This document shows, piece by piece, positions 1 to 7,645 of a stretch of DNA of 44,852 bases. Position numbers and translations under genes: made by a program. The DNA is from an uncultured Paracoccaceae bacterium. GTDB taxonomy: Bacteria > Pseudomonadota > Alphaproteobacteria > Rhodobacterales > Rhodobacteraceae. The notes under the pieces are model-generated. The model saw only the letters and a program-made list of their open reading frames with translations. It did no database searches and had not been told where the DNA came from. Position 1 is the first letter of the stretch. Each line of letters opens with the position of its first letter. The stretch covers positions 1-44,852 of the forward strand of contig CANLDN010000018.1 of assembly GCA_947489445.1 (NCBI GenBank), read 5' to 3'.

Positions 1-129
1 TCCGATAAGCCGTTTGGGACTTGGTCTGCGGAAACCATCAAGGCTAGCGGCTACGAGTGCTGCGTAAACAGGCTGGATACACGTCTGCTTCTGACCAGTG
101 CTAAATCAGCTTCAAAAATGTCTTGCTAA
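1..129 (+). other. Open frame running in from the window edge, unrecognised
   Basis: Frame 1 is open from the first base to a TAA at 127-129, about 42 codons, ending in ...SASKMSC. It could be the last part of a gene that begins outside the window, or chance. I recognise no motif, and a stretch this short is often open by accident in G+C-rich DNA. From here to the end of the AraC gene at 270 I see no other supportable gene. Confidence 0.15.
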
Positions 130-269
130 GCAAGAATAATCCACACATGCCGTCTCTTTACGCCGCAGCATCGATCAAAATGGGCTCTTCCAGCACTTTC
201 GCTGCACCGCGTACGAAAGGCCGCATTGACCTTGACGTCAGACACCGCCCCCTCCGGCAATTGACCCCG

Positions 270-1040
270 CTACGCATGACCCGCACGATAAGCTGCTGGG
301 GTTGCGCCGAACTTCCGCTTGAAATGTTGGCCAAAACGGCTGACATCCGCATATCCCACCCGCCACGCAATCTCGACCACACTCAGGTCACCCGTGCGCA
401 ACATGACGGTGGCCATATCCAGCCGCGCCCCGATCACATATTGCAAAGGCGAGGCACCGACCGCCTGCTTGAACGCCTTGGCGAAATGCGTGGCACTCAT
501 CGCCGCCAGATCAGCCATGGCAGAAAGCGTCAGATCCTCGGCCAGATTGTCGTGAATATAATCGAGCACCCGCCGCAGCCGCGCATCGGCAATATCGCGA
601 TGCCAGTCGGGCGCCGGGGTCACCACCTGCACCAACTGGGCGGCAATGGCCCGGTGCATGGTTTCACGGTAAAGTGTACCGCCATTGCTGAACCCCTCTG
701 CGCCAAGGCTCAACTGTAAAAGCACGGGGTCGATGTCACCAATAACCGGCCGAAAATCAGCCACAGTCAAACCGACCTCTTCCAGCACCTCATGTGCAAT
801 GCTGACGGACAGCATATCCAGCGGAGCGTCGTATTCGCAGATCCCTTCGCTGCCCGCAGGTAAGATCCACCCCTGATTGCGGATCAGCGGTCTATGTGTG
901 GCGCGGGACGATCCATAACTCAGGTGATGCGCAGGCTGGTCGTTCAGGAAAATCCCCAACGTCATATCCTGTAGGACAAACGCACCACCCCCGGCAGGCA
1001 GCTGCGCGCTATTGGCGATCAAACCCGGCATGTAACACAT
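270..1040 (-). CDS. AraC-family transcriptional regulator
   Basis: A protein of 256 residues with a C-terminal AraC/XylS DNA-binding domain of two helix-turn-helix units (about residues 155-253). The family signature is clear: LRRVLDYIHDNLAEDLTLSAMA for the first unit, then VVEIAWRVGYADVSRFGQHFKRKFGATPAAYR at the end, with the usual G-x-P-x-x-Y-R close. The N-terminal 150 residues would be the effector-sensing part, but I cannot name the ligand. The ATG at 1040 lacks a convincing ribosome site, and a second in-frame ATG lies three codons later, so the start is uncertain. It lies downstream of dxs on the same strand, separated by about 208 bp holding two inverted repeats that could be its operator. 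No link to photosynthesis control is visible. Confidence 0.85.
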   Translation of the reverse strand: MCYMPGLIANSAQLPAGGGAFVLQDMTLGIFLNDQPAHHLSYGSSRATHRPLIRNQGWILPAGSEGICEYDAPLDMLSVSIAHEVLEEVGLTVADFRPVIGDIDPVLLQLSLGAEGFSNGGTLYRETMHRAIAAQLVQVVTPAPDWHRDIADARLRRVLDYIHDNLAEDLTLSAMADLAAMSATHFAKAFKQAVGASPLQYVIGARLDMATVMLRTGDLSVVEIAWRVGYADVSRFGQHFKRKFGATPAAYRAGHA

Positions 1041-1119
1041 GTATGCGGGTCAGGCCGCAAATCCAGTTTTTCTCCAATGCTCGACCGGACGCGGCGTTAA
1101 CCCAGCCGGATGCATACAA

Positions 1120-1142
1120 TCATGCGCATGGTTTGCGCATGA
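1120..1142. repeat. Inverted repeat TCATGCGCA-N5-TGCGCATGA
   Basis: Two perfect 9-bp arms (1120-1128 and 1134-1142) separated by 5 bp, upstream of the AraC gene. The symmetry suggests a regulator binding site or a small hairpin. No T-run follows on either strand, so a terminator is less likely. Confidence 0.5.
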
Positions 1143-1146
1143 TTTC

Positions 1147-1178
1147 TGCATAGGTTCTGCATTCGGAGAACCTATGCA
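1147..1178. repeat. Inverted repeat TGCATAGGTTCT-N8-AGAACCTATGCA
   Basis: Two perfect 12-bp arms (1147-1158 and 1167-1178) around an 8-bp spacer. The element also carries a direct repeat, TTCTGCAT, at 1144-1151 and 1155-1162. It lies between the 3' end of dxs and the AraC gene. A candidate operator for the AraC protein, or a hairpin ending the dxs transcript; no T-run follows on the minus strand. Confidence 0.55.
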
Positions 1179-1248
1179 AAACAGGCCGTTAACTCCGTTT
1201 TTGGGGCTATTGGTGAAAAAATGATCAGTTTGGCCAAGCAACGCATGC

Positions 1249-3171
1249 TCAGACCGGGCTGTGCACCTTTTGCAAATCCACACCCGCCGCCTGCAACGCG
1301 GTCGCGGCAATATCCACCGCCGTCAACCCCGCATCGGCATACATCGCCGCAGGCGACGCCTGATCGATATAGCGATCCGGCAGTGTCATCGTGCGTACCT
1401 GGCAGCGCCCATCCAGCAACCCGTCATTTGCCAGATCATGCAAAACCATGGCACCAAAACCGCCACGCGCGCCTTGCTCTACCGTGACAAGCGCCTTGTG
1501 GTTGCGCAAAAGCTGACGGATCAAATCACGGTCCAGCGGCTTGGCAAAACGGGCATCAGCGATGGTCACAGACACGCCCTGCGCCTCCATTGCCATTGCC
1601 GCCTCGCGGCATTCATTCAGGTGCGCGCCGAAAGAAAGCAACGCAATATCAGTACCTTCCTGCACCACGCGACCTTTGCCGATCTCAATCACATTCCCGC
1701 GCTCGGGTAACTCCAACCCGACGCCTTCGCCACGCGGATAGCGAAACGCAATCGGTCCGTCATCATAGGCCGCAGCGGTGCGCACCATATGCATCAGCTC
1801 CAACTCATCCCCGGCGGCCATCACCACCATATTGGGCAGGGCCGCCATATAACCGATGTCAAATGCGCCCGCATGTGTCGGGCCATCCGCACCCACCAAT
1901 CCGGCACGGTCGATCGCGAAACGAACTGGCAAGTTTTGCAAGGCAACATCATGCACAACCTGATCATAACCGCGCTGCAGGAAGGTCGAATAAATCGCGC
2001 AAAACGGCTTCAGACCCGACGCGGCCAACCCCGCACTGAATGTCACACCATGCTGTTCTGCAATGCCCACATCAAAGACGCGGTTTGCGAACCGCTCTCC
2101 CATGATGTTCACACCCGTCCCTGACGGCATCGCCGCTGTGACCGCCACAACCTTTGGGTCAAGCGCCGCCTCTGTCGTCAGGGCAGCGCCGAACACTTTG
2201 GTATAGGCGGGCGCATTTGGTTTGGATTTGGCCTGCGCACCGGTTGAAACGTCAAATTTCGACACGCCATGCCCGCAATCCGCACTCTCTTCGGCAGGGG
2301 CGTAACCCTTTCCTTTTGTTGTACAAACATGGATCAGGACCGGCCCTGTTGCCCGCGTCCGCGCTGCGCGCAAAACCGGCAAAAGCTGGGTCATGTCGTG
2401 GCCATCAATCGGGCCGATATAGCTGAACCCAAGCTCTTCAAACAATGTGCCAGACCCACCGGTCTGCATGCCAGTCACCAACTGTCGCGCACGGCGGGCA
2501 TGATCACGGATCGGGCCGGGCAATGCCGCCTCGAACCCTTCCGCCATCTTGTGGAATTCACCCACCGGCGACGCATAAAGGCTCGACAGATACTTCGACA
2601 TGGCACCTGTCGGCGGGGCAATCGACATCTCATTATCGTTCAGGATCACAAACAACCGGCGGCCTTCATGCCCAGCGTTGTTGAGCGCCTCATAGGCCAT
2701 CCCCGCACTGATCGAACCATCCCCGATCACAGCAATCGCATCACCCGTCGCCTGTCCCATATCGCGGCCAATTGTGAACCCCAAAGCAGCAGAAATCGAC
2801 GTGCTGGAATGCGCGGCACCGAACGGGTCATACTCGCTCTCGGTTCGTTTGGTGAAGCCGGACAACCCGCCTTCCTGCCGCAGCGTGCGGATGCGATCAC
2901 GGCGCCCGGTCAACACTTTATGCGGATAACATTGGTGGCTCACATCCCAGATCAATTTGTCGCGCGGCGTATCAAAGACCGCGTGCAGGGCAACCGTCAG
3001 CTCGACCACACCAAGCGACGACCCAAGATGCCCGCCCGTTTCGGACACCGCAGAAATCACTTCGGCCCGTACATCGTCGGCCAGATTGGCCAGCGCTGTA
3101 TCATTCATACGTCGCATATCCGCAGGGCCGACAACGCTATCAAGAAAGGGGGTTTGGGGGCGATTGGTCAT
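1249..3171 (-). CDS. dxs: 1-deoxy-D-xylulose-5-phosphate synthase
   Basis: Condenses pyruvate and glyceraldehyde 3-phosphate into DXP, the first step of the non-mevalonate isoprenoid pathway that feeds carotenoids and the bacteriochlorophyll tail. The length (640 aa) is normal for the family. Visible features are the N-terminal GGHLGSSLG segment near residue 50, the thiamine-diphosphate motif GDGS (150-153) with the paired NDNEMSI (178-183), then the transketolase-like pyrimidine-binding and C-terminal domains. It is the last gene of the pigment block. A strong terminator ends only about 20 bp upstream, so transcription probably depends on read-through. The leader AGAGGTGCC before the ATG is an acceptable ribosome site. 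Having dxs right behind pufX is the Rhodobacter-type arrangement. Confidence 0.97.
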   Translation of the reverse strand: MTNRPQTPFLDSVVGPADMRRMNDTALANLADDVRAEVISAVSETGGHLGSSLGVVELTVALHAVFDTPRDKLIWDVSHQCYPHKVLTGRRDRIRTLRQEGGLSGFTKRTESEYDPFGAAHSSTSISAALGFTIGRDMGQATGDAIAVIGDGSISAGMAYEALNNAGHEGRRLFVILNDNEMSIAPPTGAMSKYLSSLYASPVGEFHKMAEGFEAALPGPIRDHARRARQLVTGMQTGGSGTLFEELGFSYIGPIDGHDMTQLLPVLRAARTRATGPVLIHVCTTKGKGYAPAEESADCGHGVSKFDVSTGAQAKSKPNAPAYTKVFGAALTTEAALDPKVVAVTAAMPSGTGVNIMGERFANRVFDVGIAEQHGVTFSAGLAASGLKPFCAIYSTFLQRGYDQVVHDVALQNLPVRFAIDRAGLVGADGPTHAGAFDIGYMAALPNMVVMAAGDELELMHMVRTAAAYDDGPIAFRYPRGEGVGLELPERGNVIEIGKGRVVQEGTDIALLSFGAHLNECREAAMAMEAQGVSVTIADARFAKPLDRDLIRQLLRNHKALVTVEQGARGGFGAMVLHDLANDGLLDGRCQVRTMTLPDRYIDQASPAAMYADAGLTAVDIAATALQAAGVDLQKVHSPV

Positions 3172-3190
3172 AACGGCACCTCTGTGGTAT

Positions 3191-3228
3191 AAAAAAGCGC
3201 CGCAAGGGGTTGGGCCCGCTTGCGACGC
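3191..3228 (-). terminator. Rho-independent terminator between pufX and dxs
   Basis: Read on the minus strand: stem GCGTCGCAAG, a 12-nt loop, stem CTTGCGGCGC (10 bp with one G-U pair), then six T residues. It ends the puf transcript about 20 bp before the dxs start codon. Confidence 0.85.
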
Positions 3229-3314
3229 TAGGTTCCTGTAGCCAACAGGAAGGGAACTGAGGCCGAGGCCTCAATGACGGATCAGCCAGGGAGGGTGATC
3301 CGACGGCGAAGAAC

Positions 3315-3340
3315 GGGGCGGCAGCGTCGCGCGCCGCCCC
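3315..3340 (-). other. Stem-loop just after pufX
   Basis: Perfect 8-bp arms GGGGCGGC (3315-3322) and GCCGCCCC (3333-3340) with a 10-nt loop, a few bases past the pufX stop. A stable G+C hairpin without a T-run is more likely an mRNA 3'-end stabiliser than the terminator itself. The stretch 3229-3314 holds a shorter TGAGGC/GCCTCA repeat and no gene. Confidence 0.6.
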
Positions 3341-3346
3341 GCCCAA

Positions 3347-3583
3347 TCAAGTCAACTGAACCGCTGGCGCTTCAATTGTCAGCGATGAGCGGTTGATCGG
3401 ATCCGGCGTGTCCCGGCTTTCCGCCGGGAGCGCGTTCCCGATAAGAGCAATGATCGCGATGACCGCCCAGACCGAAATACAGAATACAGCCGCATAGCCT
3501 GCACCCTTGAGCATCAAGAGCGTGATATCGGCGGTCAGCCTGCTCTTTTCACCCATTTCGAGGATGTTGTCGTTTTTCATCAT
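3347..3583 (-). CDS. pufX: Reaction centre-LH1 core protein PufX
   Basis: A single-span membrane protein of 78 residues that in Rhodobacter opens the LH1 ring so quinone can leave the reaction centre. The start is charged (MMKNDN), followed by LMLKGAGYAAVF, which resembles Rhodobacter PufX with its small-residue GxG helix face, then one membrane helix (about residues 22-50) and a polar tail. The ribosome site AAGGAGAG lies right after the pufM stop. ATG codons at 3583 and 3580 are both usable, the second having better spacing. Its position directly after pufM, where many relatives carry the cytochrome gene pufC, supports the call. Sequence similarity to known PufX is modest, as is normal for this fast-changing protein. 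Confidence 0.85.
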   Translation of the reverse strand: MMKNDNILEMGEKSRLTADITLLMLKGAGYAAVFCISVWAVIAIIALIGNALPAESRDTPDPINRSSLTIEAPAVQLT

Positions 3584-3591
3584 CTCTCTCC

Positions 3592-4521
3592 TTAATCCAA
3601 CGGGGCAAAGCCGTGGTCTTGCGCCCACACGAACCAGTTGTCGACAACGGTGCCCGATAGCAGGATCCCGATACCTCCGGTCAATGTTGTCAGAACTGCA
3701 AACCACCAGGCCCAACGGTGAATACCTTCCATCGTCGCGTTAAAGCCCATGGTCCAGCGCCAGAACAGGGCGGCCCGTTCCGTCGCCGTGCCGCGATCAA
3801 CAATCTGTTCGATCTCACGCTCGCCGCCAAAGCGGCTGACCGCAAGGATCGTGGCCCCATGCATGGCAAACAGCAGGGCAGAGCCATACAGGAACACGAT
3901 GCTCAGCGCATGGAACGGATTATAGAACAGGTTCCCATGCGTGATCGAGAACAGGTTGGTCCAATCGAGGTGGGAGAAGACACCATATGGCACCATCTCT
4001 GACCAATCACCCATGAGGATCGGCCGGAACAGGCCCAGCACCAGGAAAAGCCAGATCGCAGAGGCAAAGGCCCATGCCACGTGTTTGCCCATACCCAATG
4101 CTTCAGCCCGCAGATATGTCCGCACCCACCATGTCAGAACCGAGATGAGCAGGAAGAACGAGGCAATCATGAAATAGCCGCCATCATTCATCGGCGGCAT
4201 GCCAAGGCCGTAGCCGGGCGATGGTGGATCAAGCGAGAACCAGAACAGATCGCGCAGGAAAATCGCCGGGTTGTAGTCCGCCTGCGCCCAGAACGACAGG
4301 CCCACCATGACAAACCAGATCAAACCGGTTGCCAATGATATCACCCCGAATGAGCCCAGATAAAGCGGACCAAGCTGCGCATTACCGAACCAGCCGGCAA
4401 GGGTCGAAAACCGACCTTTACCCAAACGTTCGGAAGCGGGGTTGGCGGGCATCGGATTGATGCCCATTTCAGGCGGTCCCTGGACCTGAACCTGGGTGAA
4501 GATGTTTTGATATTCAGCCAT
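3592..4521 (-). CDS. pufM: Photosynthetic reaction centre M subunit
   Basis: One of the two core subunits of the type II reaction centre, five membrane helices in 309 residues. The bacteriochlorophyll and iron-binding histidines are all visible: H184 and H204 (FSHLDWTN, NPFHALS), H221 (AMHGATIL) and H268 (GIHRWAWW). The iron-ligand glutamate region GGEREIEQ is also present. The protein ends in ...HGFAPLD, close to Rhodobacter PufM. It starts 13 bp after pufL, and its ribosome site AGGAGG overlaps the pufL stop codon, so the two should be made in equal amounts. Confidence 0.99.
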   Translation of the reverse strand: MAEYQNIFTQVQVQGPPEMGINPMPANPASERLGKGRFSTLAGWFGNAQLGPLYLGSFGVISLATGLIWFVMVGLSFWAQADYNPAIFLRDLFWFSLDPPSPGYGLGMPPMNDGGYFMIASFFLLISVLTWWVRTYLRAEALGMGKHVAWAFASAIWLFLVLGLFRPILMGDWSEMVPYGVFSHLDWTNLFSITHGNLFYNPFHALSIVFLYGSALLFAMHGATILAVSRFGGEREIEQIVDRGTATERAALFWRWTMGFNATMEGIHRWAWWFAVLTTLTGGIGILLSGTVVDNWFVWAQDHGFAPLD

Positions 4522-4534
4522 TGTTCATGTCCTC

Positions 4535-5365
4535 CTATAGATCCCGCCACCAAGGCAGCTCGTAATACCAATCCCACCAGACGATCCATTCCTCGAACCA
4601 GATGGTGCCCGAAATCACGATACAGACGGCTGACCAGAAACCCGCGCTCAGCGCCAGAAACAGGCCGAGGCGGTGAATACCCAATGGCCCGATCGAATAG
4701 CCGATCAGATCACGGAAATAGGTGTCTTCGTGGTCAGGTGAGGCAATCGGATTTCCCTTGCCGGTATTGACCGCAGACAACACCAGCGATCCGTGCAAAG
4801 CCAAGGCCAGACAGTTCGTAAAGAAGAACGTCACCGCGATCATATGCGCCGGGTTGTAGTGGAAGTTGCCGTAAGCATAGCCCACATTGTTCACCCAATC
4901 GAGATGGCTGAAGATGCCATATGGGAACGCATGCCCCCACGCACCCAGCAGGACGGGGCGGATGACAACAAGCGTGACATAAGCCAAAATCGCGACGCCA
5001 AAGGCAAACGGCACGTGGTAGCCGATGCCGAGTTTGCGGCAAATCTCGACCTCGCGCATCATCCAGCTGACGAATGCGCCGATGGCACAGATCGTGATGA
5101 TTTGCCAAAGCCCGCCTTCCAATAATGGTGCGGCCCCTAGCCCATATTCCAGCGCAGGCGGATCAATTGAGATCAGCCAGGGGTTCCATGTGGGGCCTTG
5201 GCTGGCCCCGTAAAATATCAATATCGTCCCAAGGACGGCGAAAAAGAACGTCGTGACCCCGAAGAAGCCAACGTAAAATGGCCCCACCCAAAAGTCGAAC
5301 AGATCACCGCCTACCAATGTCCCGCCACGGACCCGGTATTTTCTTTCGAAGCTGAGCTGCGCCAT
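4535..5365 (-). CDS. pufL: Photosynthetic reaction centre L subunit
   Basis: The L core subunit, 276 residues with five membrane helices. Histidines H154, H169, H174, H191 and H231 match the known L-subunit ligands at 153, 168, 173, 190 and 230 when the first Met is not counted. The segments GNFHYNPAHM, PDHEDTYFRDL and LGIHRLGL are diagnostic. The C-terminus (PWWRDL) is slightly shorter than in Rhodobacter sphaeroides. It lies between the LH1 genes and pufM, separated from pufA by a hairpin-rich spacer. Confidence 0.99.
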   Translation of the reverse strand: MAQLSFERKYRVRGGTLVGGDLFDFWVGPFYVGFFGVTTFFFAVLGTILIFYGASQGPTWNPWLISIDPPALEYGLGAAPLLEGGLWQIITICAIGAFVSWMMREVEICRKLGIGYHVPFAFGVAILAYVTLVVIRPVLLGAWGHAFPYGIFSHLDWVNNVGYAYGNFHYNPAHMIAVTFFFTNCLALALHGSLVLSAVNTGKGNPIASPDHEDTYFRDLIGYSIGPLGIHRLGLFLALSAGFWSAVCIVISGTIWFEEWIVWWDWYYELPWWRDL

Positions 5366-5382
5366 CTTCCTACTCCATTCTG

Positions 5383-5418
5383 GACAGGCCCTGCACGCCC
5401 TTTCGGCTGCGCCCTGTC
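5383..5418 (-). other. Distal pufA-pufL intercistronic stem-loop
   Basis: Arms GACAGG (5383-5388) and CCTGTC (5413-5418) enclose further weak pairing, about 20 bp before the pufL start. Probably part of the RNA structure that sets different half-lives for the pufBA and pufLMX segments. Confidence 0.45.
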
Positions 5419-5437
5419 ATCGTCAATGTCGGTGTTT

Positions 5438-5467
5438 GCTACGGGCGGAAACGGGCCCGCCCGCAGC
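5438..5467 (-). other. Proximal pufA-pufL intercistronic stem-loop
   Basis: An 11-bp stem on the transcript, with arms 5457-5467 and 5438-5448, one G-U pair and an 8-nt loop, 24 bp after the pufA stop. In Rhodobacter, hairpins at this place protect the upstream pufBA mRNA from 3' decay, so antenna subunits outnumber reaction-centre subunits. The position and stability here fit that role. Confidence 0.7.
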
Positions 5468-5490
5468 TTATCTTTATCCCGAAGGACCGG

Positions 5491-5649
5491 TTACATGCCG
5501 TCGCCGAAGGCGAGCTGGAACCAGTTTGTGTCGGGGTTGCTGAGCAGGACGAGGTGAATCATCGCTGCAAGCAGGAACAGGAAGACGCCCTGCGCGACGA
5601 ATACGCGACGCGGGTCGAATACCAGCCAGATCTTGTAGAACTGTGCCAT
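5491..5649 (-). CDS. pufA: Light-harvesting 1 alpha subunit
   Basis: A single-span antenna protein of 52 residues beginning MAQFYKIWLVFDPRRVFVAQ, nearly the canonical LH1 alpha start. The bacteriochlorophyll ligand is H32 in AAMIHLVL, and NW in NPDTNWFQ follows the helix. The tail after the helix is short compared with Rhodobacter sphaeroides. It starts 14 bp after pufB behind GAAAGGGA. Confidence 0.97.
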   Translation of the reverse strand: MAQFYKIWLVFDPRRVFVAQGVFLFLLAAMIHLVLLSNPDTNWFQLAFGDGM

Positions 5650-5663
5650 GCGCTATCCCTTTC

Positions 5664-5819
5664 CTACCAATTGAACCAGGGCAGCTTGATGTACGTCAGA
5701 ATATGAGCAACGACTGCCACGCCCGCGAAGACCGTGAACCCGCTCATATAAACTGCGTGCAGCTCCTGGGCCTGCTCGTCAGTGAGACCTGTGAAAGACA
5801 GGTCAGATTTGTCAGCCAT
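5664..5819 (-). CDS. pufB: Light-harvesting 1 beta subunit
   Basis: 51 residues, MADKSDLSFTGLTDEQAQEL then a single membrane helix with the bacteriochlorophyll ligand H39 (VVAHILTYIK) and the ending LPWFNW. The family signature is unmistakable. The open frame extends upstream to 5906, but the ATG at 5819 has the ribosome site GGAGAC and matches the family start, so the extension is not used. It pairs with pufA to build the LH1 ring around the reaction centre. Confidence 0.98.
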   Translation of the reverse strand: MADKSDLSFTGLTDEQAQELHAVYMSGFTVFAGVAVVAHILTYIKLPWFNW

Positions 5820-5963
5820 GTTTTGTCTCCAAAATTGTGTACTGACGCCGCGCACCCCCCGCGGCCGGGTTACGACAGAAGCTCTTCCTCTGCCCCAATC
5901 CATCACCCCGGGGGGGAATGATGAACATCTGATGCCCTGTTGGGCAAATGTCGTCCGCGACCG
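5820..5963 (-). other. pufQ-pufB intercistronic leader
   Basis: A 144-bp spacer between pufQ and pufB with no gene. It contains a short hairpin TGCCC-TGTT-GGGCA (5933-5946) and a run of seven Gs next to CCCC (about 5907-5916). In Rhodobacter this interval carries the 5' end of the processed pufBA message; that role is inferred here. Confidence 0.5.
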
Positions 5964-6188
5964 TCACGCGCTAAAGATATGCGGCGTGATAATGCGGGCC
6001 TGGGTCCAGGCCTTGGCGATGGGCCCTTTTTCAGGCAGTTCCATGCGCCGTGCCGCTGTCAGCATCCAAGTCAGGAACGCCAGCGGCAGGGTCGCCAGAA
6101 AGATCAGCCCGAAATAGGCATAGTATTCACGTTTCGGCGGTGCCTGCCTGACCCGTGCAATCGGTGCATCAGTGGTAAAATCAGTCAT
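5964..6188 (-). CDS. pufQ: PufQ, bacteriochlorophyll/antenna assembly protein
   Basis: 74 residues with one membrane helix (about 24-46, YFGLIFLATLPLAFLTWML) and the typical C-terminal GPIAKAWTQARIITPHIF, matching Rhodobacter PufQ. PufQ is needed for normal bacteriochlorophyll formation, though its exact action is not settled. The start overlaps the bchZ stop by 4 bp (ATGA), so it is coupled to bchZ. The puf promoter is expected inside the 3' part of bchZ. Confidence 0.93.
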   Translation of the reverse strand: MTDFTTDAPIARVRQAPPKREYYAYFGLIFLATLPLAFLTWMLTAARRMELPEKGPIAKAWTQARIITPHIFSA

Positions 6189-7645
6189 GTGCGTCCTCCC
6201 GAGGATGGTTGCAGTGTTTCGACGGTTTCAAGAACAACCCGATCGTTCCCGGCGTCGAGGGCCGCCCGCTCTGCGGCGTCGCGCAGGGTCTTGGCGGCAG
6301 AAATACGTGTAAGGATTGGATGCGTCGCCACGATCTCGTCCAGCTTGGCCTGTGCATCGGCATCCCAAGGGAAATCGCGGCGCAAAGGGGTCAGTGTGGG
6401 ATCGGTGGCGTCCATATCTGAAGCGAGTGGCAGAATGTGGAACAGTGCATCAAACAGGCCGTTGCAGACCTCTTGCAGCAGATAGGTCGCGCCCGCATAG
6501 CCCATGAACGGCGTGCCCGTGGCGCGCCGGATCGCGGCACCAGGAAAGCTGGCGGGAATGAAAACCGGCGATGGGCCATGTCCTGCCTTCATCTCGGCCA
6601 TGTACATTTTTTCGTTGATTGATCCCAAAACGATAAGCGGCCGTTTCGTGTGGATCAGGCTGCGCACTTCGTCATTGTTGGTCTTCTTGCCACGGCAACG
6701 CGCCACGGCGAAAGCGCAGGGGAAACCCAGATCACCTTCGAGGAAATGACGCACGCCCCGGGCATAGGTTTCGTTCGCAACGATCCCGAATTCGGCGGTG
6801 GCAAAGAAGTCTTGCGTAACCGAACGCCACAAATCCCAAACGGGTTTGATGGTCGAATGCTTTTCACGCTCAATGAATGGCTCCGGGTCCAGACCCGTCA
6901 GCTCACCCAGCTTGCGCAGGAATTTGGTCGTGCTGTCGATACCGAACGGCGCTTGCAGATATGGCTTGCCCAGCACCTCGCACAACCCGCGCCCAAACTC
7001 GCGGTACATGGTGATATTCACATCGGCATTCACCAGATTGCGCATCTCGGCCACATGGGCACCCAGTGGCATCACCATATTGACCTCGGCGCCGATGCCT
7101 TCGACCAGCCGCCGGATTTCGGCCAGATCAGAGGGCATATTGAACGCCCCATACATCGGCCCAAGGATATTCACGCGCGGCTTGGCATCTTCCTCACGCT
7201 TCTTCTCGGGCGGCATCCGACCCTTGGTCATGCCGAATTCGGTGAAAATCCAGGTCATCGCCCGATCCGCGCATTCCCACTGATCTTCATCGATGGTGCG
7301 GGGCAGAAAGCGTTGGATATTGGTGCCTTGCGGGGTGACCCCGCCGCCGATCATCTCGGCAATCGATCCGGTGACCACAACGGCGGGCAGCGCAGGGTCC
7401 AGCGTGTCCCACGCGCGCTTCATCGCCTCTTCAGTGCCTTCGCCCATCTCAGTTTCGCCAAGGCCGGTTACGACGATAGGCAACTCATGGGGTGGCAGGC
7501 CGTCTGTGTAATGGAGCACGGATGTCACCGGCAGGTTTTCACAGCCGACCGGGCCGTCGATCACGACTTGCAGGCCTTTGACAGCACAGAAGGCATAAAC
7601 CGCCCCCCAATAGCCACCCGCGCGATCATGATCGGTGACAAGCAT
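6185..7645 (-). CDS. bchZ: Chlorophyllide a reductase subunit Z
   Basis: 486 residues. With BchX and BchY it forms chlorophyllide a reductase, a nitrogenase-like enzyme that reduces ring B of chlorophyllide a. The N-terminus carries VIDGPVGCENLP with the candidate cluster-ligand Cys35 and a second Cys at 20, and HYTDGLPPHELP follows. BchZ is the NifK-like half of the catalytic heterotetramer. The start shares one base with the bchY stop (TGATG), and the end overlaps pufQ. Confidence 0.98.
   Translation of the reverse strand: MLVTDHDRAGGYWGAVYAFCAVKGLQVVIDGPVGCENLPVTSVLHYTDGLPPHELPIVVTGLGETEMGEGTEEAMKRAWDTLDPALPAVVVTGSIAEMIGGGVTPQGTNIQRFLPRTIDEDQWECADRAMTWIFTEFGMTKGRMPPEKKREEDAKPRVNILGPMYGAFNMPSDLAEIRRLVEGIGAEVNMVMPLGAHVAEMRNLVNADVNITMYREFGRGLCEVLGKPYLQAPFGIDSTTKFLRKLGELTGLDPEPFIEREKHSTIKPVWDLWRSVTQDFFATAEFGIVANETYARGVRHFLEGDLGFPCAFAVARCRGKKTNNDEVRSLIHTKRPLIVLGSINEKMYMAEMKAGHGPSPVFIPASFPGAAIRRATGTPFMGYAGATYLLQEVCNGLFDALFHILPLASDMDATDPTLTPLRRDFPWDADAQAKLDEIVATHPILTRISAAKTLRDAAERAALDAGNDRVVLETVETLQPSSGGRT

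Noticed and set aside
158..382. Minus-strand frame near the left edge ending VRGAAKVLEEPILIDAAA
   Set aside because: The tail looked protein-like, but most of the frame overlaps the AraC gene in another frame and I cannot place it in a family.
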